The notes: a model not told the origin generated them from the letters alone. Counted from the first letter of the stretch, positions 31,015 through 41,531 are shown. The stretch is DNA of 64,000 bases from Formosa haliotis (GCF_001685485.1 NZ_BDEL01000001.1:1857501-1921500), one strand, 5' to 3'. Numbers and translations are program-made.

Positions 31015-31065
31015 TATTGGTAAGTTAACTTATTATTAGGATTTTTGCCGCAGACTAATTCAAAT
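31015..31065 (+). promoter_or_regulatory. Conserved 51-base susC leader block, copy 1
   Basis: Shares with 36324-36374 and 41481-41531 the pattern TATTG...TTAACTTA..ATTA.GA.TTT.GC...AGACTAATTCAAAT, all exactly 51 bases long and ending 10-11 bases before the ATG. The start TTG and the T-rich box resemble a promoter, but the -7 region is not an exact TAnnTTTG. Confidence 0.65.
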
Positions 31066-31075
31066 ACATATTAAA

Positions 31076-34000
31076 ATGAAATTAAAGTTTAGTGGAATAC
31101 TAACGCTATTCCTAGTGTTTGTCGTGCAATTAACTTTCGCACAAGACAACAAAATTTCAGGGACAGTTTCCGATGAATCGGGCTTACCACTCCCTGGGGT
31201 AAACATTATTATTAAAGGTACCAGTACCGGTACACAAACAGATTTTGATGGAAATTATACACTTAATGCAAGTAAAGGTAGTACCCTATCTTTTTCTTTC
31301 ATGGGTTATAAAACCATTGAAAAATTAGTAGGTAACGATATTACTATCGACGTAACTTTACTTGAAGATTTAGCAGAGCTAGACGAGGTATTAGTTGTTG
31401 GTTATGGTACATCTACATTACGTTCTTTTACAGGTTCTGCAAAACAAATTGAAGCAGAAGCTTTAGACCGTAAAACTGTATCTAACGTATCTCAAGCCTT
31501 AGCTGGGGAAGCTTCTGGTGTACGTGTAATTAACACTACTGGACAACCAGGTGAAGATGCTACTGTACGTATTAGAGGTTTTGGATCTGTAAATGGTAAC
31601 AGAGACCCACTTTATGTATTAGATGGAGTTCCTTATTCTGGATCTATCAATGCTATTAACCCTACTGATATTGAATCTACTACAATCCTTAAAGATGCGG
31701 CTGCGACTGCAATTTACGGTTCTAGAGGTGCCAATGGTGTGATTGTGATTAACACCAGAAAAGGGGCTAGAAACAAAGATGAAATAGAATTAGATATTAG
31801 AACTGGACAAAACTTTAATGGTTTACCTCGTTATTCAACAATTTCTTCTCCAGAAGAATATATCGGAATTAGCTGGGAAGCTCTTAAAAACAGAGGAAAT
31901 GCTATTAACGGTTCGGGAGGAGAAGCTTATGCTAACGAAAGATTATTTAGTAGTTCTGGTATTAACGCTGCTTACAACATGTGGAATGTTGACAACGGAG
32001 CAGAACTTATCGACCCTGCAACTGGACAAGTACGTGATGGTGTGACACGTAAATACAATCCAGAAAACTGGGAAGATTATGCTTTCCAAGCGTCTTTAAG
32101 AACTGAAGCTAACTTAAAAATTAGTGGTGGTACAGACAAAACAAGATACTTTACTTCTTTTGGTTACTTAAATGATAACGGATACTCTGTAAATTCAGAT
32201 TATCTACGTTATTCTGTGCGTGCCAATATAGAGCATAAAGCTAAAGATTGGTTATCTGGAACCTTAAATATTGGATATACTAATTCTACTAGTAATAACG
32301 GTGGTCAAACATCTGACTCTGGTTCTATATTCTGGTTTGTAGATAACATTCCTTCTATTTACCCATTATATTTAAGAGATGCTAACGGTAACACCATGCC
32401 AGACCCTCATTACGGTGGTAATATTTACGATTACGGTGAAGGACGTGGATTTGGAGGTTTAACCAATGCCATTGCAGACGCGCACAACTCAATTTCTAGA
32501 AGTAAGATCCACAATTTAAATGGTAGTGCAAGTATTGATATTACATTCACTAAAGATTTAAAATTAATAAACAAGTTTGGTTGGAACTATTACAATAGTG
32601 ACTATAACCAACAAGATGGACCATTTTATGGCCCAAGTGCAGGACAAAACGGTTCTATCTACAAAAACAGAACTGATATTTTTTCTTACAACCTATTAAA
32701 TATGTTAACGTATACGAAAAAATTTGGTAGCCATAATATAGATGCACTTGCAGCACACGAAATTAACGATTGGAACAGACAATACTTATATGGTTCTAAA
32801 AACTATTTAACAGATCCAGGAAGTACAGATTGGAACGATGCTATTATTCAAACTCCAATGTCTTCTTACAACGAAGGGTACTCTTTAGAAAGTTTCTTTG
32901 GTCAGTTAAACTATAACTATAATCAAACGTATTTCTTAGCGGGTACAATTAGACGTGACGGATCTTCAAGATTTACAAACGGAAACAAATGGGGTACATT
33001 CTATTCATTTAGTGGTGCTTGGGCATTATCTAACGAAGACTTCATGAGAAACCAAAATGTGTTTAGTCACCTTAAATTAAAAGCGAGTTACGGTAAAATT
33101 GGTGATCAAGGTGGTGTAGGATTCTATCCTGGATTAGACATGTATTCGGTTGGTAACTTAGACGACAAACCAACATTAGTATTTGACACTAAAGGTAACC
33201 CAGATTTAACTTGGGAAACATCTAATCAATTCCAAACAGGTATTGAGTTTTCTTTAGGAAATTACTTAGATGCAGCTGTAGACTACTACATTAAAGATAC
33301 AGAAAACTTAATTTTCGACAGACGTGTGGGTCCATCTTTAGGATATGCTATTATTAAAGTAAACGACGGATCTTTACGTAACTCTGGTCTTGAATTTGAT
33401 CTTACTGCACACTTAGTTAAAACACAAGACTTCTACTTAGATTTAGGAATTAATGGTGAGATCGTTTCTAACGAATTAACAAGAATGCCTATTGACCCTG
33501 CTACAGGAGAACAAAAGAATTTAGATATTCAAGGCCGTTATGGTAGAGCCGTAGGACATTCTATTTACGACTTCTATATGCGTGAATGGGCTGGTGTAGA
33601 TCCTGAAACTGGTCTTGGACAATGGAATCAGTATTTCTACGATGCCAATAACGACGGAATTGTAAACGACGGTGAAGGTATTTCCTCGTTAACAGATTAC
33701 TTGGCACAATACCCAGATAGAGCTGGAAACATTTCTCAAACAACTACTACAACCTATGCAGATGCTACTCAAAAATTTGTTGACAAGAGTATCTTACCAG
33801 ACGTTAGAGGAGCATTTAACTTAGCAACAGGTTATAAAGGTTTCCAACTTAATGTACAATTCTTATACGGATTAGGAGGTTATGCTTACGACGCTGTGTA
33901 TGCAGGTTTAATGAGTAATGATCAAGCAGGTGGAAACAACTGGCATACAGACATTAGAGACAGATGGCAAAACCCAGGAGATATTACAGATGTTCCAAGA

Positions 34001-34285
34001 CTTAGTAGTAATTATGATGCAAACGTATCGAGCACATCTACACGTTTCCTTACTAAAGCAGATTACTTAAGTTTAAACAACATCCGTTTAGCATATACAA
34101 TCTCTCAAGATTATGTTGAGCGTATGGGAATGTCTCATTTTACAGTATCTTTATCTGGAGACAACTTAGGAATTTGGTCTAAAAGAGCTGGTTTTAACCC
34201 ATCATCATCAGAAACAGGATTATCAGATACCTATACTTACTCTCCTTTAACTTCAGTAACTTTAGGTCTTAATATTCGATTCTAA
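31076..34285 (+). CDS. SusC/RagA-family TonB-dependent receptor 1
   Basis: Outer-membrane TonB-dependent importer of 1069 residues, the channel of a SusCD pair. It has a signal peptide (ending LTFAQ), a carboxypeptidase-D-like regulatory domain (about 25-105, ISGTVSDESGLPLPGVNIII), the TonB-plug (VRIRGFGSVNGNRDPLYVLD, then AIYGSRGANGVIVINTRKG) and a long barrel ending LTSVTLGLNIRF. The substrate cannot be told. The susD partner starts 13 bases later. The first 60 or so codons and the leader are nearly the same as in the other two susC genes, while the barrels differ. Confidence 0.93.
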   Translation: MKLKFSGILTLFLVFVVQLTFAQDNKISGTVSDESGLPLPGVNIIIKGTSTGTQTDFDGNYTLNASKGSTLSFSFMGYKTIEKLVGNDITIDVTLLEDLAELDEVLVVGYGTSTLRSFTGSAKQIEAEALDRKTVSNVSQALAGEASGVRVINTTGQPGEDATVRIRGFGSVNGNRDPLYVLDGVPYSGSINAINPTDIESTTILKDAAATAIYGSRGANGVIVINTRKGARNKDEIELDIRTGQNFNGLPRYSTISSPEEYIGISWEALKNRGNAINGSGGEAYANERLFSSSGINAAYNMWNVDNGAELIDPATGQVRDGVTRKYNPENWEDYAFQASLRTEANLKISGGTDKTRYFTSFGYLNDNGYSVNSDYLRYSVRANIEHKAKDWLSGTLNIGYTNSTSNNGGQTSDSGSIFWFVDNIPSIYPLYLRDANGNTMPDPHYGGNIYDYGEGRGFGGLTNAIADAHNSISRSKIHNLNGSASIDITFTKDLKLINKFGWNYYNSDYNQQDGPFYGPSAGQNGSIYKNRTDIFSYNLLNMLTYTKKFGSHNIDALAAHEINDWNRQYLYGSKNYLTDPGSTDWNDAIIQTPMSSYNEGYSLESFFGQLNYNYNQTYFLAGTIRRDGSSRFTNGNKWGTFYSFSGAWALSNEDFMRNQNVFSHLKLKASYGKIGDQGGVGFYPGLDMYSVGNLDDKPTLVFDTKGNPDLTWETSNQFQTGIEFSLGNYLDAAVDYYIKDTENLIFDRRVGPSLGYAIIKVNDGSLRNSGLEFDLTAHLVKTQDFYLDLGINGEIVSNELTRMPIDPATGEQKNLDIQGRYGRAVGHSIYDFYMREWAGVDPETGLGQWNQYFYDANNDGIVNDGEGISSLTDYLAQYPDRAGNISQTTTTTYADATQKFVDKSILPDVRGAFNLATGYKGFQLNVQFLYGLGGYAYDAVYAGLMSNDQAGGNNWHTDIRDRWQNPGDITDVPRLSSNYDANVSSTSTRFLTKADYLSLNNIRLAYTISQDYVERMGMSHFTVSLSGDNLGIWSKRAGFNPSSSETGLSDTYTYSPLTSVTLGLNIRF

Positions 34286-34298
34286 AACACATTAAAAC

Positions 34299-35765
34299 AT
34301 GAAAAAATTTATATATATACTATTAGGATTAACACTAACAACTGTTGTAAGTTGTAGTGCTGATTTCTTAGAAAAAGATCCATCGGAGAATATGTCCGAT
34401 GAAGAAATTGAGGAAATTGCTCCAGGTTACCCAGAATTATCTGAAGCCTTATTAAGAGGTATTTACGAGAACATGTATAAAACAGGTTCTGGTGGTACAG
34501 ACTTAGATCACGATGATTTCGGTCAAAAAGGATACGATATTTATAGCGACCTTTTATCTGGAGATATGGTGCTTGGTGGACTAACTTATGGTTGGTACTC
34601 TAACGTATCTCAAATGCTTTCTCCTGTAGACTTTACAAATAACGATAACTACAAGCCTTGGAGATACTACTATAGAATTGTAAACGGAGCGAATTCTGTA
34701 ATTGATGGATTTGGTGGGAATGATGCCGAATTAGAGCCTGTATCAGACGCTATTCATTCTTACTCTCAAGCGCGTGCAATGCGTGCTTACGCTTACTTTT
34801 ATTTAGCACAATTATTTGCTGAATCTTACGATCCGTCTGAGTTAATTTTACCAATCTACACTTCTTTATCTCAACCAAATCAACCGTTAAGTTCTACTCA
34901 AGATGTGTACGATCTTATCGTTAAAGATTTAACCTATGCTATCGATGGTTTAGAAGGATTTAACAGAAGTTCTAAATCTTATGTAAACAAAACCGTTGCT
35001 CAAGCATTATTAGCATATACTTATGCTGCCATGGGAGAAAACGAAATGGCTAAACAATTAAGTCAAGATGCTATTTTAAGTTCTGGTGCTAATTTAGTTA
35101 GCAAAGAAGAAGCAACTGGTGGTTTTAACGATGTGAATACTAGCGGATGGATCTGGGGAACAGATATTACCTTAAATTCTGACCTTGATTTAGTATCTTG
35201 GTGGGGACAAGTAGATTTATTCACTTATAGCTATGCTTGGGCTGGAGATCCGAAAATTATCGGTGATGAGCTTTTAGCTGCTATTGACGATAATGACGTA
35301 AGAAAAGGACAATTCGTTAATGCCTATGGTGACGGTCAATATTACCCAATCAATAAATTTTACTCTCCAGACAGAGTAGTTGGTGGACAACGTAATATTA
35401 CCACAGATTATTTATACATGCGTGTTGCAGAAATGTATTTATTAAACGCTGAAACGTCTGCTAAAACTGGAGACGATGCTACAGCTAGAGCAGCTTTAAA
35501 AGCCATTTTAGATTTACGTATGGACGATACCACTTATGTTGATGCTTTAAGTGGAGATGCGTTACTAGATGAAATCTTATTACAAACACGTATCGAGTTA
35601 TGGGGAGAAGGAAAAAGTTATTTGTTAATGAAGCGTAACAACTCTGCAATTACTTTACCTAGTAACCATTTATCATTCCCAGGTTTAGTAATTCAATCTA
35701 ATGATGATCGATTAACTTTTGATATTCCTCAATCAGAAATTCAAAACAACCCTAACATTAACTAA
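34299..35765 (+). CDS. SusD/RagB-family outer-membrane lipoprotein 1
   Basis: Surface lipoprotein of 488 residues that lids the SusC channel and binds the incoming nutrient. The lipobox is VVSCS with Cys at residue 19, followed by the acidic/hydroxyl stretch SADFLEKD expected for surface export. The SusD helical features are visible, such as AMRAYAYFYLAQLF (TPR-like) and the C-terminal EILLQTRIELWGEGKSYLLM and FDIPQSEIQNNPNIN. It forms an operon with the upstream susC and is followed by a strong terminator. Confidence 0.92.
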   Translation: MKKFIYILLGLTLTTVVSCSADFLEKDPSENMSDEEIEEIAPGYPELSEALLRGIYENMYKTGSGGTDLDHDDFGQKGYDIYSDLLSGDMVLGGLTYGWYSNVSQMLSPVDFTNNDNYKPWRYYYRIVNGANSVIDGFGGNDAELEPVSDAIHSYSQARAMRAYAYFYLAQLFAESYDPSELILPIYTSLSQPNQPLSSTQDVYDLIVKDLTYAIDGLEGFNRSSKSYVNKTVAQALLAYTYAAMGENEMAKQLSQDAILSSGANLVSKEEATGGFNDVNTSGWIWGTDITLNSDLDLVSWWGQVDLFTYSYAWAGDPKIIGDELLAAIDDNDVRKGQFVNAYGDGQYYPINKFYSPDRVVGGQRNITTDYLYMRVAEMYLLNAETSAKTGDDATARAALKAILDLRMDDTTYVDALSGDALLDEILLQTRIELWGEGKSYLLMKRNNSAITLPSNHLSFPGLVIQSNDDRLTFDIPQSEIQNNPNIN

Positions 35766-35805
35766 TCTAAAACACTTAGATTTTTAATAAAGGTTACTTC
35801 ATATT

Positions 35806-35839
35806 AAGCCCTGTGTAAAAAATTACACAGGGCTTTTTC
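35806..35839 (+). terminator. Terminator of SusCD pair 1
   Basis: AAGCCCTGTGTAA (35806-35818) and TTACACAGGGCTT (35823-35835) form a perfect 13-pair stem with an AAAA loop and a T run after it, 40 bases past the susD stop. Confidence 0.92.
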
Positions 35840-36323
35840 TTTACCCCTTTTTTAGAATATTTAATAGCTATATCGCAAACTAACCAGATTTCAATCATAT
35901 TCGACCACATTGCTACATTTTTACATTGATAAATTGATACATTGTTACATTAAACCATGATCAAGGTCCAAAAATTCTTCCAAAATCTAAGCTAATTGAA
36001 TAAAAACAGAACACAAAAGAGAACTAGAAAATCATCAAAAAACCGCCTAAAAAAGCTCAATATAAATATTTAGAAATACTATGATTTTTATCATAAAATT
36101 TAAAAAATTAAGAAACTAGAAACTTTATAGTAAAAAAAAGTGACAAACACGTCAATTGCACCCATAACGGACTGAGAATTCCGCAACCAAAAGAACTACT
36201 ACCCCTTGTAAAACTTACGGAATTAGAAAAAATACCTAATTATTTTCAACAACTAGAACTTTTTCAACAATTATTTGATTAATAATTAAAAAATAGCCCC
36301 AATCCCGAATTTTAAGTAAATTT

Positions 36324-36374
36324 TATTGTTTTATTAACTTAAAATTAAGAATTTGGCAGAAGACTAATTCAAAT
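36324..36374 (+). promoter_or_regulatory. Conserved 51-base susC leader block, copy 2
   Basis: Same pattern and length as the block at 31015-31065, here with TATTGTTTTATTAACTTAAA at the start and AGACTAATTCAAAT at the end; nine bases separate it from the ATG. Confidence 0.65.
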
Positions 36375-36383
36375 CAAATAAAA

Positions 36384-39300
36384 ATGAAAACAAAGTTTAG
36401 TGGAATTCTAACGCTGTTTCTAGCGTTTTGTGTGCAATTGGCGTTCGCACAAGAAAAAACAATTTCAGGGACGGTTTCCGATGAATCGGGCTTGCCTTTA
36501 CCTGGAGTTAACATTTTAGTTAAGGGTACTTCAAAAGGTGCTCAAACTAATTTTGACGGACATTACTCCCTTTCAACACCGGTAGGTAGTGTCCTTTCGT
36601 ATTCTTTCATGGGATACAAAACCAAAGAAGTTACTGTTGGTCAAAACAATACCATTAACATGGTATTAGAAGAAGAATTAGCAGAACTAGACGAAGTAGT
36701 AGTTGTGGCTTATGGTAGCCAAACGAAACGATCTATTGTTGGAGCGGTAAGTTCAATTGATGCTTCGGTTATAGAAAAACAACAAACTGTATCTGTTACC
36801 TCTACCTTACAAGGTACTGTTTCTGGGGTAAACATTGTACAAGCCGGTGGACAACCAGGAGATAACCCTACTATTAGAATTAGAGGGGTTGGATCGATTA
36901 ACGCATCTGCAGATCCTTTAATTATTGTAGACGGTGCGCCTTTTAACGGAAACCTTAACACCATAAGTGGAGACCAAGTAGAAAGCATGAGTGTTTTAAA
37001 AGATGCGTCTTCTACTGCTCTATACGGTTCTAGAGGTGCCAATGGGGTAATTGTAATTACTACTAAAAGAGGTAAGAAAAACATGCCAGTACAAGTAAGC
37101 TTTAATGCAAAAACTGGTATTGCTAACCAAGCGGTAGACTTCCACGAATTGATTTCTACAGATGATTTTACAAAATACACTTGGGAAGCTCTAAGAAACG
37201 AAGGTGTATACACTGACGGACTTAGCGCTCAAGACGCTGCGCAAAGTGCAACAAACAGTTTAGTATCTGTTTTAGGTTACGACCCTTACGGCAATGGAGC
37301 TCCTGTAGATGTTAACGGAAACTTAGTGACTACAGAAAAAATTTGGGATAACGATTGGAGCGACGAATTATTTAACAACAGCGCCCTTAGACAAGAATAT
37401 TCTTTTAATGTTTCTGGAGGTGGCGATAAAACAAACTACTTCATGGGTGTAGATTACGTAGACCAAGAAGGAGCTATAAAAACATCTAACTTCTCTAGAG
37501 GTACAGTAAGAATGAATATCGATTCTCAAGTACTAGATTGGTTAACAACAGGGGTTAGTGTATTTTATTCTGCATCAGATCAAAACTACCCAACTCAATC
37601 GGGTACTTCATTCCAAAGTGCACAACAATGGTACTATAGTATGTCATCTTATTACCCACTTTACCAAAGAGATGGGAATGGAAATTTAATTTTAGACGGG
37701 AATGGACAAAAAATTTACGATTACGGAAATAATGGTAATCAAGCAGTAAACGGTGTAAGACCAGTATTTGGAGGAGAAAATGGTGTAGGTGCTCTATACA
37801 ACTACGATGTTCGTTATAAAAGAGATTTAACTTCTGTTAACGGGTATGCCCAAATGGACTTCACAAATTACTTAAGCTTTAAATCGCAGTACTACTACGA
37901 AAAATATGTTTTCGACTCTTACGAATATGTAAGTAACGAATACGGATATGCAGCGAACGTAGGAGGTAGAGTATCTCAAGATAGAGATTTTGTTACTACA
38001 AGAAACTGGACAAACTCTTTAAACTTCAACAAATCTTTCGGAAATCATAACATCGGTGCTAATTTAATCGCTGAAACTTATAAAAGAGAAAACGACGATT
38101 TAACAGCACAAGGTGTTGGATTTTTACCTAATGTAAAAGTACTTAACGGTAGCACGACTCCAGAATATGTTGGTGGTGCTTTTACAGACGAAGGTTTAAT
38201 GTCTTATTTAGCAAGAGCGTCTTATAACTATAGTGAAAAGTATTTTATTGAAGGATCTTTCCGTAGAGATGGATCGTCTAGATTTGCAGAAGATGTAAGA
38301 TGGGGTAACTTCTACTCTGTTGGGGGATCTTGGTTAATTTCTGAAGAAAACTTCTTAAACAACAGCTCTATTATTAGTTTTTTAAAACTTAAAGGATCTT
38401 ATGGAGAGTTAGGTAATAACAATATTTTAAATAGTGCTGGTACACCACTTTACTTCCCTTATTTATCTTTATTCGAGACAGGATGGAACCAGTTAGATAA
38501 CACAGGAGTAATTTTAGGTAGTGTTGCAGACCCTAATTTAACTTGGGAAAAAACAGCATCTGCTAACATTGGTCTTGATTTCGGTTTCTTTAACGACAGA
38601 ATCTCTGGTAGTTTAGAATTCTACAACAAAGCATCTAAAGACTTAATTTACAATCAACCACTTGCTATCTCAACAGGTAACGATGCCATCACGACTAACG
38701 TAGGTGCCATTAAAAACTATGGTTTTGAATTAGAAATAAAAACAAGAAACATTCAAAATACAAATTTCCAATGGAATACTGATTTCAACATTTCTAAAAA
38801 CGAAATGGAAATTACAGAACTTACTCAAGAATCTTTCATTAACGGAACAAAACGTTGGGAAGTTGGTAGATCTACCTACGAGTTTTACATGCAAGAATGG
38901 GCAGGTGTAGATCCTGAAACTGGAATGGGACAATGGTATAAAGATGTACTTGATGCCGATGGAGAGCCTACAGGAGAAAAAGAAATTACAACACAATATA
39001 GCGAAGCGTCTAGAAACTACACTGGTGCTTCTTCTCTTCCTGATTTAGTTGGAGGTATGAATAACTACTTACGTTACAAAAACTTCGATTTAAGTTTCTT
39101 ATTTAACTTTAGTGTAGGATCTTATATTTACGATAGTTCTTACGCAAATTTAATGGGAAGTATGGAAAGTGTTGGTAGAGCAGCTTCTAAAGATATTGCT
39201 AACAGATGGCAACAACCTGGCGATGTTACAGATGTACCAATGCTTACAACTGCCAACAACGACTTTAACTCTACATCTACTAGATTCTTATTTGAAAACG

Positions 39301-39521
39301 ATTATTTAAGATTAAAAGCATTAAACTTTGGTTACAACTTCGACCAAAACACTGCTGAAAAATTAGGATTCACTCAATTAAGAGTGTACTTCCAAGGAGA
39401 CAATTTATGGACACTACAAAGCCATAAAGGTTTAGACCCTGAGCAAAGTTTTGCAGGAACAACTAACAGTCGTACCTACAACCAAAGAATTATGTCATTA
39501 GGTGTTAACTTACAATTTTAA
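36384..39521 (+). CDS. SusC/RagA-family TonB-dependent receptor 2
   Basis: Outer-membrane TonB-dependent importer of 1045 residues. Signal peptide (MKTKFSGILTLFLAFCVQLA, then FAQ), carboxypeptidase-D-like domain (SGTVSDESGLPLPGVNILVK), plug (TIRIRGVGSINASADPLIIV, ALYGSRGANGVIVITTKRGK) and barrel. A stretch near the C-terminus (FYMQEWAGVDPETGMGQW) is almost the same as in receptor 1, so the two are closer to each other than to receptor 3. The partner susD starts 11 bases later. The substrate is unknown. Confidence 0.93.
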   Translation: MKTKFSGILTLFLAFCVQLAFAQEKTISGTVSDESGLPLPGVNILVKGTSKGAQTNFDGHYSLSTPVGSVLSYSFMGYKTKEVTVGQNNTINMVLEEELAELDEVVVVAYGSQTKRSIVGAVSSIDASVIEKQQTVSVTSTLQGTVSGVNIVQAGGQPGDNPTIRIRGVGSINASADPLIIVDGAPFNGNLNTISGDQVESMSVLKDASSTALYGSRGANGVIVITTKRGKKNMPVQVSFNAKTGIANQAVDFHELISTDDFTKYTWEALRNEGVYTDGLSAQDAAQSATNSLVSVLGYDPYGNGAPVDVNGNLVTTEKIWDNDWSDELFNNSALRQEYSFNVSGGGDKTNYFMGVDYVDQEGAIKTSNFSRGTVRMNIDSQVLDWLTTGVSVFYSASDQNYPTQSGTSFQSAQQWYYSMSSYYPLYQRDGNGNLILDGNGQKIYDYGNNGNQAVNGVRPVFGGENGVGALYNYDVRYKRDLTSVNGYAQMDFTNYLSFKSQYYYEKYVFDSYEYVSNEYGYAANVGGRVSQDRDFVTTRNWTNSLNFNKSFGNHNIGANLIAETYKRENDDLTAQGVGFLPNVKVLNGSTTPEYVGGAFTDEGLMSYLARASYNYSEKYFIEGSFRRDGSSRFAEDVRWGNFYSVGGSWLISEENFLNNSSIISFLKLKGSYGELGNNNILNSAGTPLYFPYLSLFETGWNQLDNTGVILGSVADPNLTWEKTASANIGLDFGFFNDRISGSLEFYNKASKDLIYNQPLAISTGNDAITTNVGAIKNYGFELEIKTRNIQNTNFQWNTDFNISKNEMEITELTQESFINGTKRWEVGRSTYEFYMQEWAGVDPETGMGQWYKDVLDADGEPTGEKEITTQYSEASRNYTGASSLPDLVGGMNNYLRYKNFDLSFLFNFSVGSYIYDSSYANLMGSMESVGRAASKDIANRWQQPGDVTDVPMLTTANNDFNSTSTRFLFENDYLRLKALNFGYNFDQNTAEKLGFTQLRVYFQGDNLWTLQSHKGLDPEQSFAGTTNSRTYNQRIMSLGVNLQF

Positions 39522-39532
39522 AAATTAAAGAA

Positions 39533-40960
39533 ATGAAAAAACATATATCAAAACTTATCCTTGCAGTATTTTGTGCTACAGCACTTGTAAGTTGTACTGA
39601 AGATATTTTAACAGATCCGAAACCTACGGAATCTGTGACTGCCGAAGTAATTTTTAACTCAAGAGAAGGTGCTGAAGCCTTTATATCTGGTATCTTAAGA
39701 CGTTTTAGAGCCCAATTTACAAGTACAGATGCTGCTGGTGTAAACTCTATTTTCTTTGCTAGAGCGATGAAAGGAAACGATGTTATACAAGCCAATAACT
39801 GGTTTGGATTCGATTATTCTAACGATAACAGAGAGCCTACTTATAGAAGAACTGTATTTAACTGGGAGTTCCCTTATTACATTATTAACCAAGCAAACAC
39901 ACTAGTAAATGGTGTTAACGAAAGTGGCGCAATTCCAGAGGAAGATAAAGTAGAATTAGTGGCACAAGGTAGAGCCATGAGAGCTTTTATGTACTTTCAA
40001 TTAGCTATGGAGTACCAACACACTTATGCTTACGACCCATCGCTTCCTGCTCCTCCTATTTACCTTGAATTATCTTTAGAAGGTAAACCAATGTCTACAC
40101 TTCAAGAAGTATACAACTTAATTATTGATGACTTAACGTACGCTGTAGATAATTTAGATGATTACAGATTAGGTAAATCTTATGTTAACCAAAATGTAGC
40201 GAATGCTATCTTAGCGCAAGTGTACCAAGTTACAGAAAACTGGGAAGGCGCAAGAGCAGCAGCAATTGCAGCTTACGGAGGCGACCCGCTTTCAGTTTTA
40301 GATGCTGCCGGATATGCAGGAGGTTTTAGCGACATTACCAATATAGAATGGATTTGGGCTGCACCACAGTCTACAGATCAGTCTAACTACTACTGGGGAG
40401 CACCTCACTCTATGGCAGACCACTATACCTTATCTTACCAAGCAACATTCTTCAACAACGATTTTGTGAATTTATTTTCAACTTCAGATGTAAGAAACTT
40501 GTTTGTAAACGGATATGGTGTTCCTGATGCTGACTACAGACATTACATCACAACTAAATTTACATTTAATTTCGATTCTGATTTCGCTTACATCAGAACG
40601 CCTGAAATGATTTTAATTGAAGCAGAAGCTAATTATCGTTTAGGCGATGAAGCTAAAGCACACGATTTACTTTACACAATCCAATCTAATAGAGATCCTA
40701 ATGCTGTTAAGTCGTCTAATTCTGGAAGCGCTTTATTTGAAGAAATTTTAGTGGAAAGAAGAAAAGAATTATACGCTGAAAATGGTGTAGAGTGGTTTGA
40801 TGCTAAACGATTACAAAGAGGAATTACTAGAACAGGAAACCACCGTATTAAAGAATCGGCTTCATTATCACCAAACGATAATAGATTTTTCTTGAAAATT
40901 CCTCAAGAAGAAATTGATGCCAACGTAAATATCGATGACAACGTAAACGCTGGTCGATAA
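39533..40960 (+). CDS. SusD/RagB-family outer-membrane lipoprotein 2
   Basis: Surface lipoprotein of 475 residues, partner of receptor 2. The lipobox is ALVSCTED with Cys at about residue 21 and acidic residues after it. SusD landmarks: GRAMRAFMYFQLAMEYQHTY, APPIYLELSLEGKPMSTLQE, and the C-terminal EEILVERRKELYAENGVEWF, a typical RagB ending, and NDNRFFLKIPQEEIDAN. A terminator follows within 30 bases. Confidence 0.92.
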   Translation: MKKHISKLILAVFCATALVSCTEDILTDPKPTESVTAEVIFNSREGAEAFISGILRRFRAQFTSTDAAGVNSIFFARAMKGNDVIQANNWFGFDYSNDNREPTYRRTVFNWEFPYYIINQANTLVNGVNESGAIPEEDKVELVAQGRAMRAFMYFQLAMEYQHTYAYDPSLPAPPIYLELSLEGKPMSTLQEVYNLIIDDLTYAVDNLDDYRLGKSYVNQNVANAILAQVYQVTENWEGARAAAIAAYGGDPLSVLDAAGYAGGFSDITNIEWIWAAPQSTDQSNYYWGAPHSMADHYTLSYQATFFNNDFVNLFSTSDVRNLFVNGYGVPDADYRHYITTKFTFNFDSDFAYIRTPEMILIEAEANYRLGDEAKAHDLLYTIQSNRDPNAVKSSNSGSALFEEILVERRKELYAENGVEWFDAKRLQRGITRTGNHRIKESASLSPNDNRFFLKIPQEEIDANVNIDDNVNAGR

Positions 40961-40985
40961 TAACGAATTATTAATTTAAAATTAC

Positions 40986-41021
40986 AAAAGAGGCTACCTG
41001 AAAAGGCAGCCTCTTTTTTTT
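40986..41021 (+). terminator. Terminator of SusCD pair 2
   Basis: AAAAGAGGCT and AGCCTCTTTT pair over ten bases, extended inward by CC/GG across a small bulge, and are followed by eight or more T; 25 bases past the susD stop. Confidence 0.9.
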
Positions 41022-41480
41022 ATTTACTATACAAATACAATATGTCCATTAAAAAACAATTTCTTAACGCCCTATCCTAGCCCAATAAATTATTACACTT
41101 CCAAAACCCAACATCCTATTAGATTTTAATCCACAAAACTTCATCTTAAATCGAACCTTACGCCTTGTCTTTGACGAAAACTAAATAATCATCATTTACA
41201 ATAAATTAGAACCCGATATTGAGACATAAAAAACAATGACTTTTATCATGGTTTTATTCCCTCAAAACGCTATTTAACGTTTTGAGCCTTAAAAATGGAC
41301 AAATGCGTCAGTTTTTAAAGTTAAAATTTTGAATTAATGAAAATAAAACGAAAATCCGCTTAAAGGAAATATGTTGAATTGAAAAAAACACCTAATTATT
41401 TTCAACAACTTGATTATTTATTCCCGAATTATTGATTTTTAATCAAAAAACAGGGAATTCATCAAACTTTAAGGATTTAT

Positions 41481-41531
41481 TATTGTTTTATTAACTTATA
41501 ATTATGATTTTAGCATCAGACTAATTCAAAT
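41481..41531 (+). promoter_or_regulatory. Conserved 51-base susC leader block, copy 3
   Basis: Same pattern and length as at 31015 and 36324, here TATTGTTTTATTAACTTATA at the start and AGACTAATTCAAAT at the end, nine bases before the ATG. Confidence 0.65.

Larger units (their letters stand above)
35766..36383 (+). other. Intergenic region between SusCD pairs 1 and 2
   Basis: 618 bases without a gene. It holds the terminator at 35806-35839, a patch of degenerate ATTGnTACATT repeats (about 35906-35952), and from about 36085 an extended leader shared with the third susC (see findings), ending in the 51-base block. No promoter with an exact -7 consensus was recognised. Confidence 0.7.

Noticed and set aside
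36001..36320. Possible small RNA gene upstream of the second susC
   Set aside because: No promoter and terminator pair was found around the conserved words; they are better read as leader or operator elements.
36710..37213. 167-codon open frame on the minus strand inside the second susC
   Set aside because: It lies antisense to the conserved plug coding region, has no recognisable family or start context, and is a by-product of codon bias.
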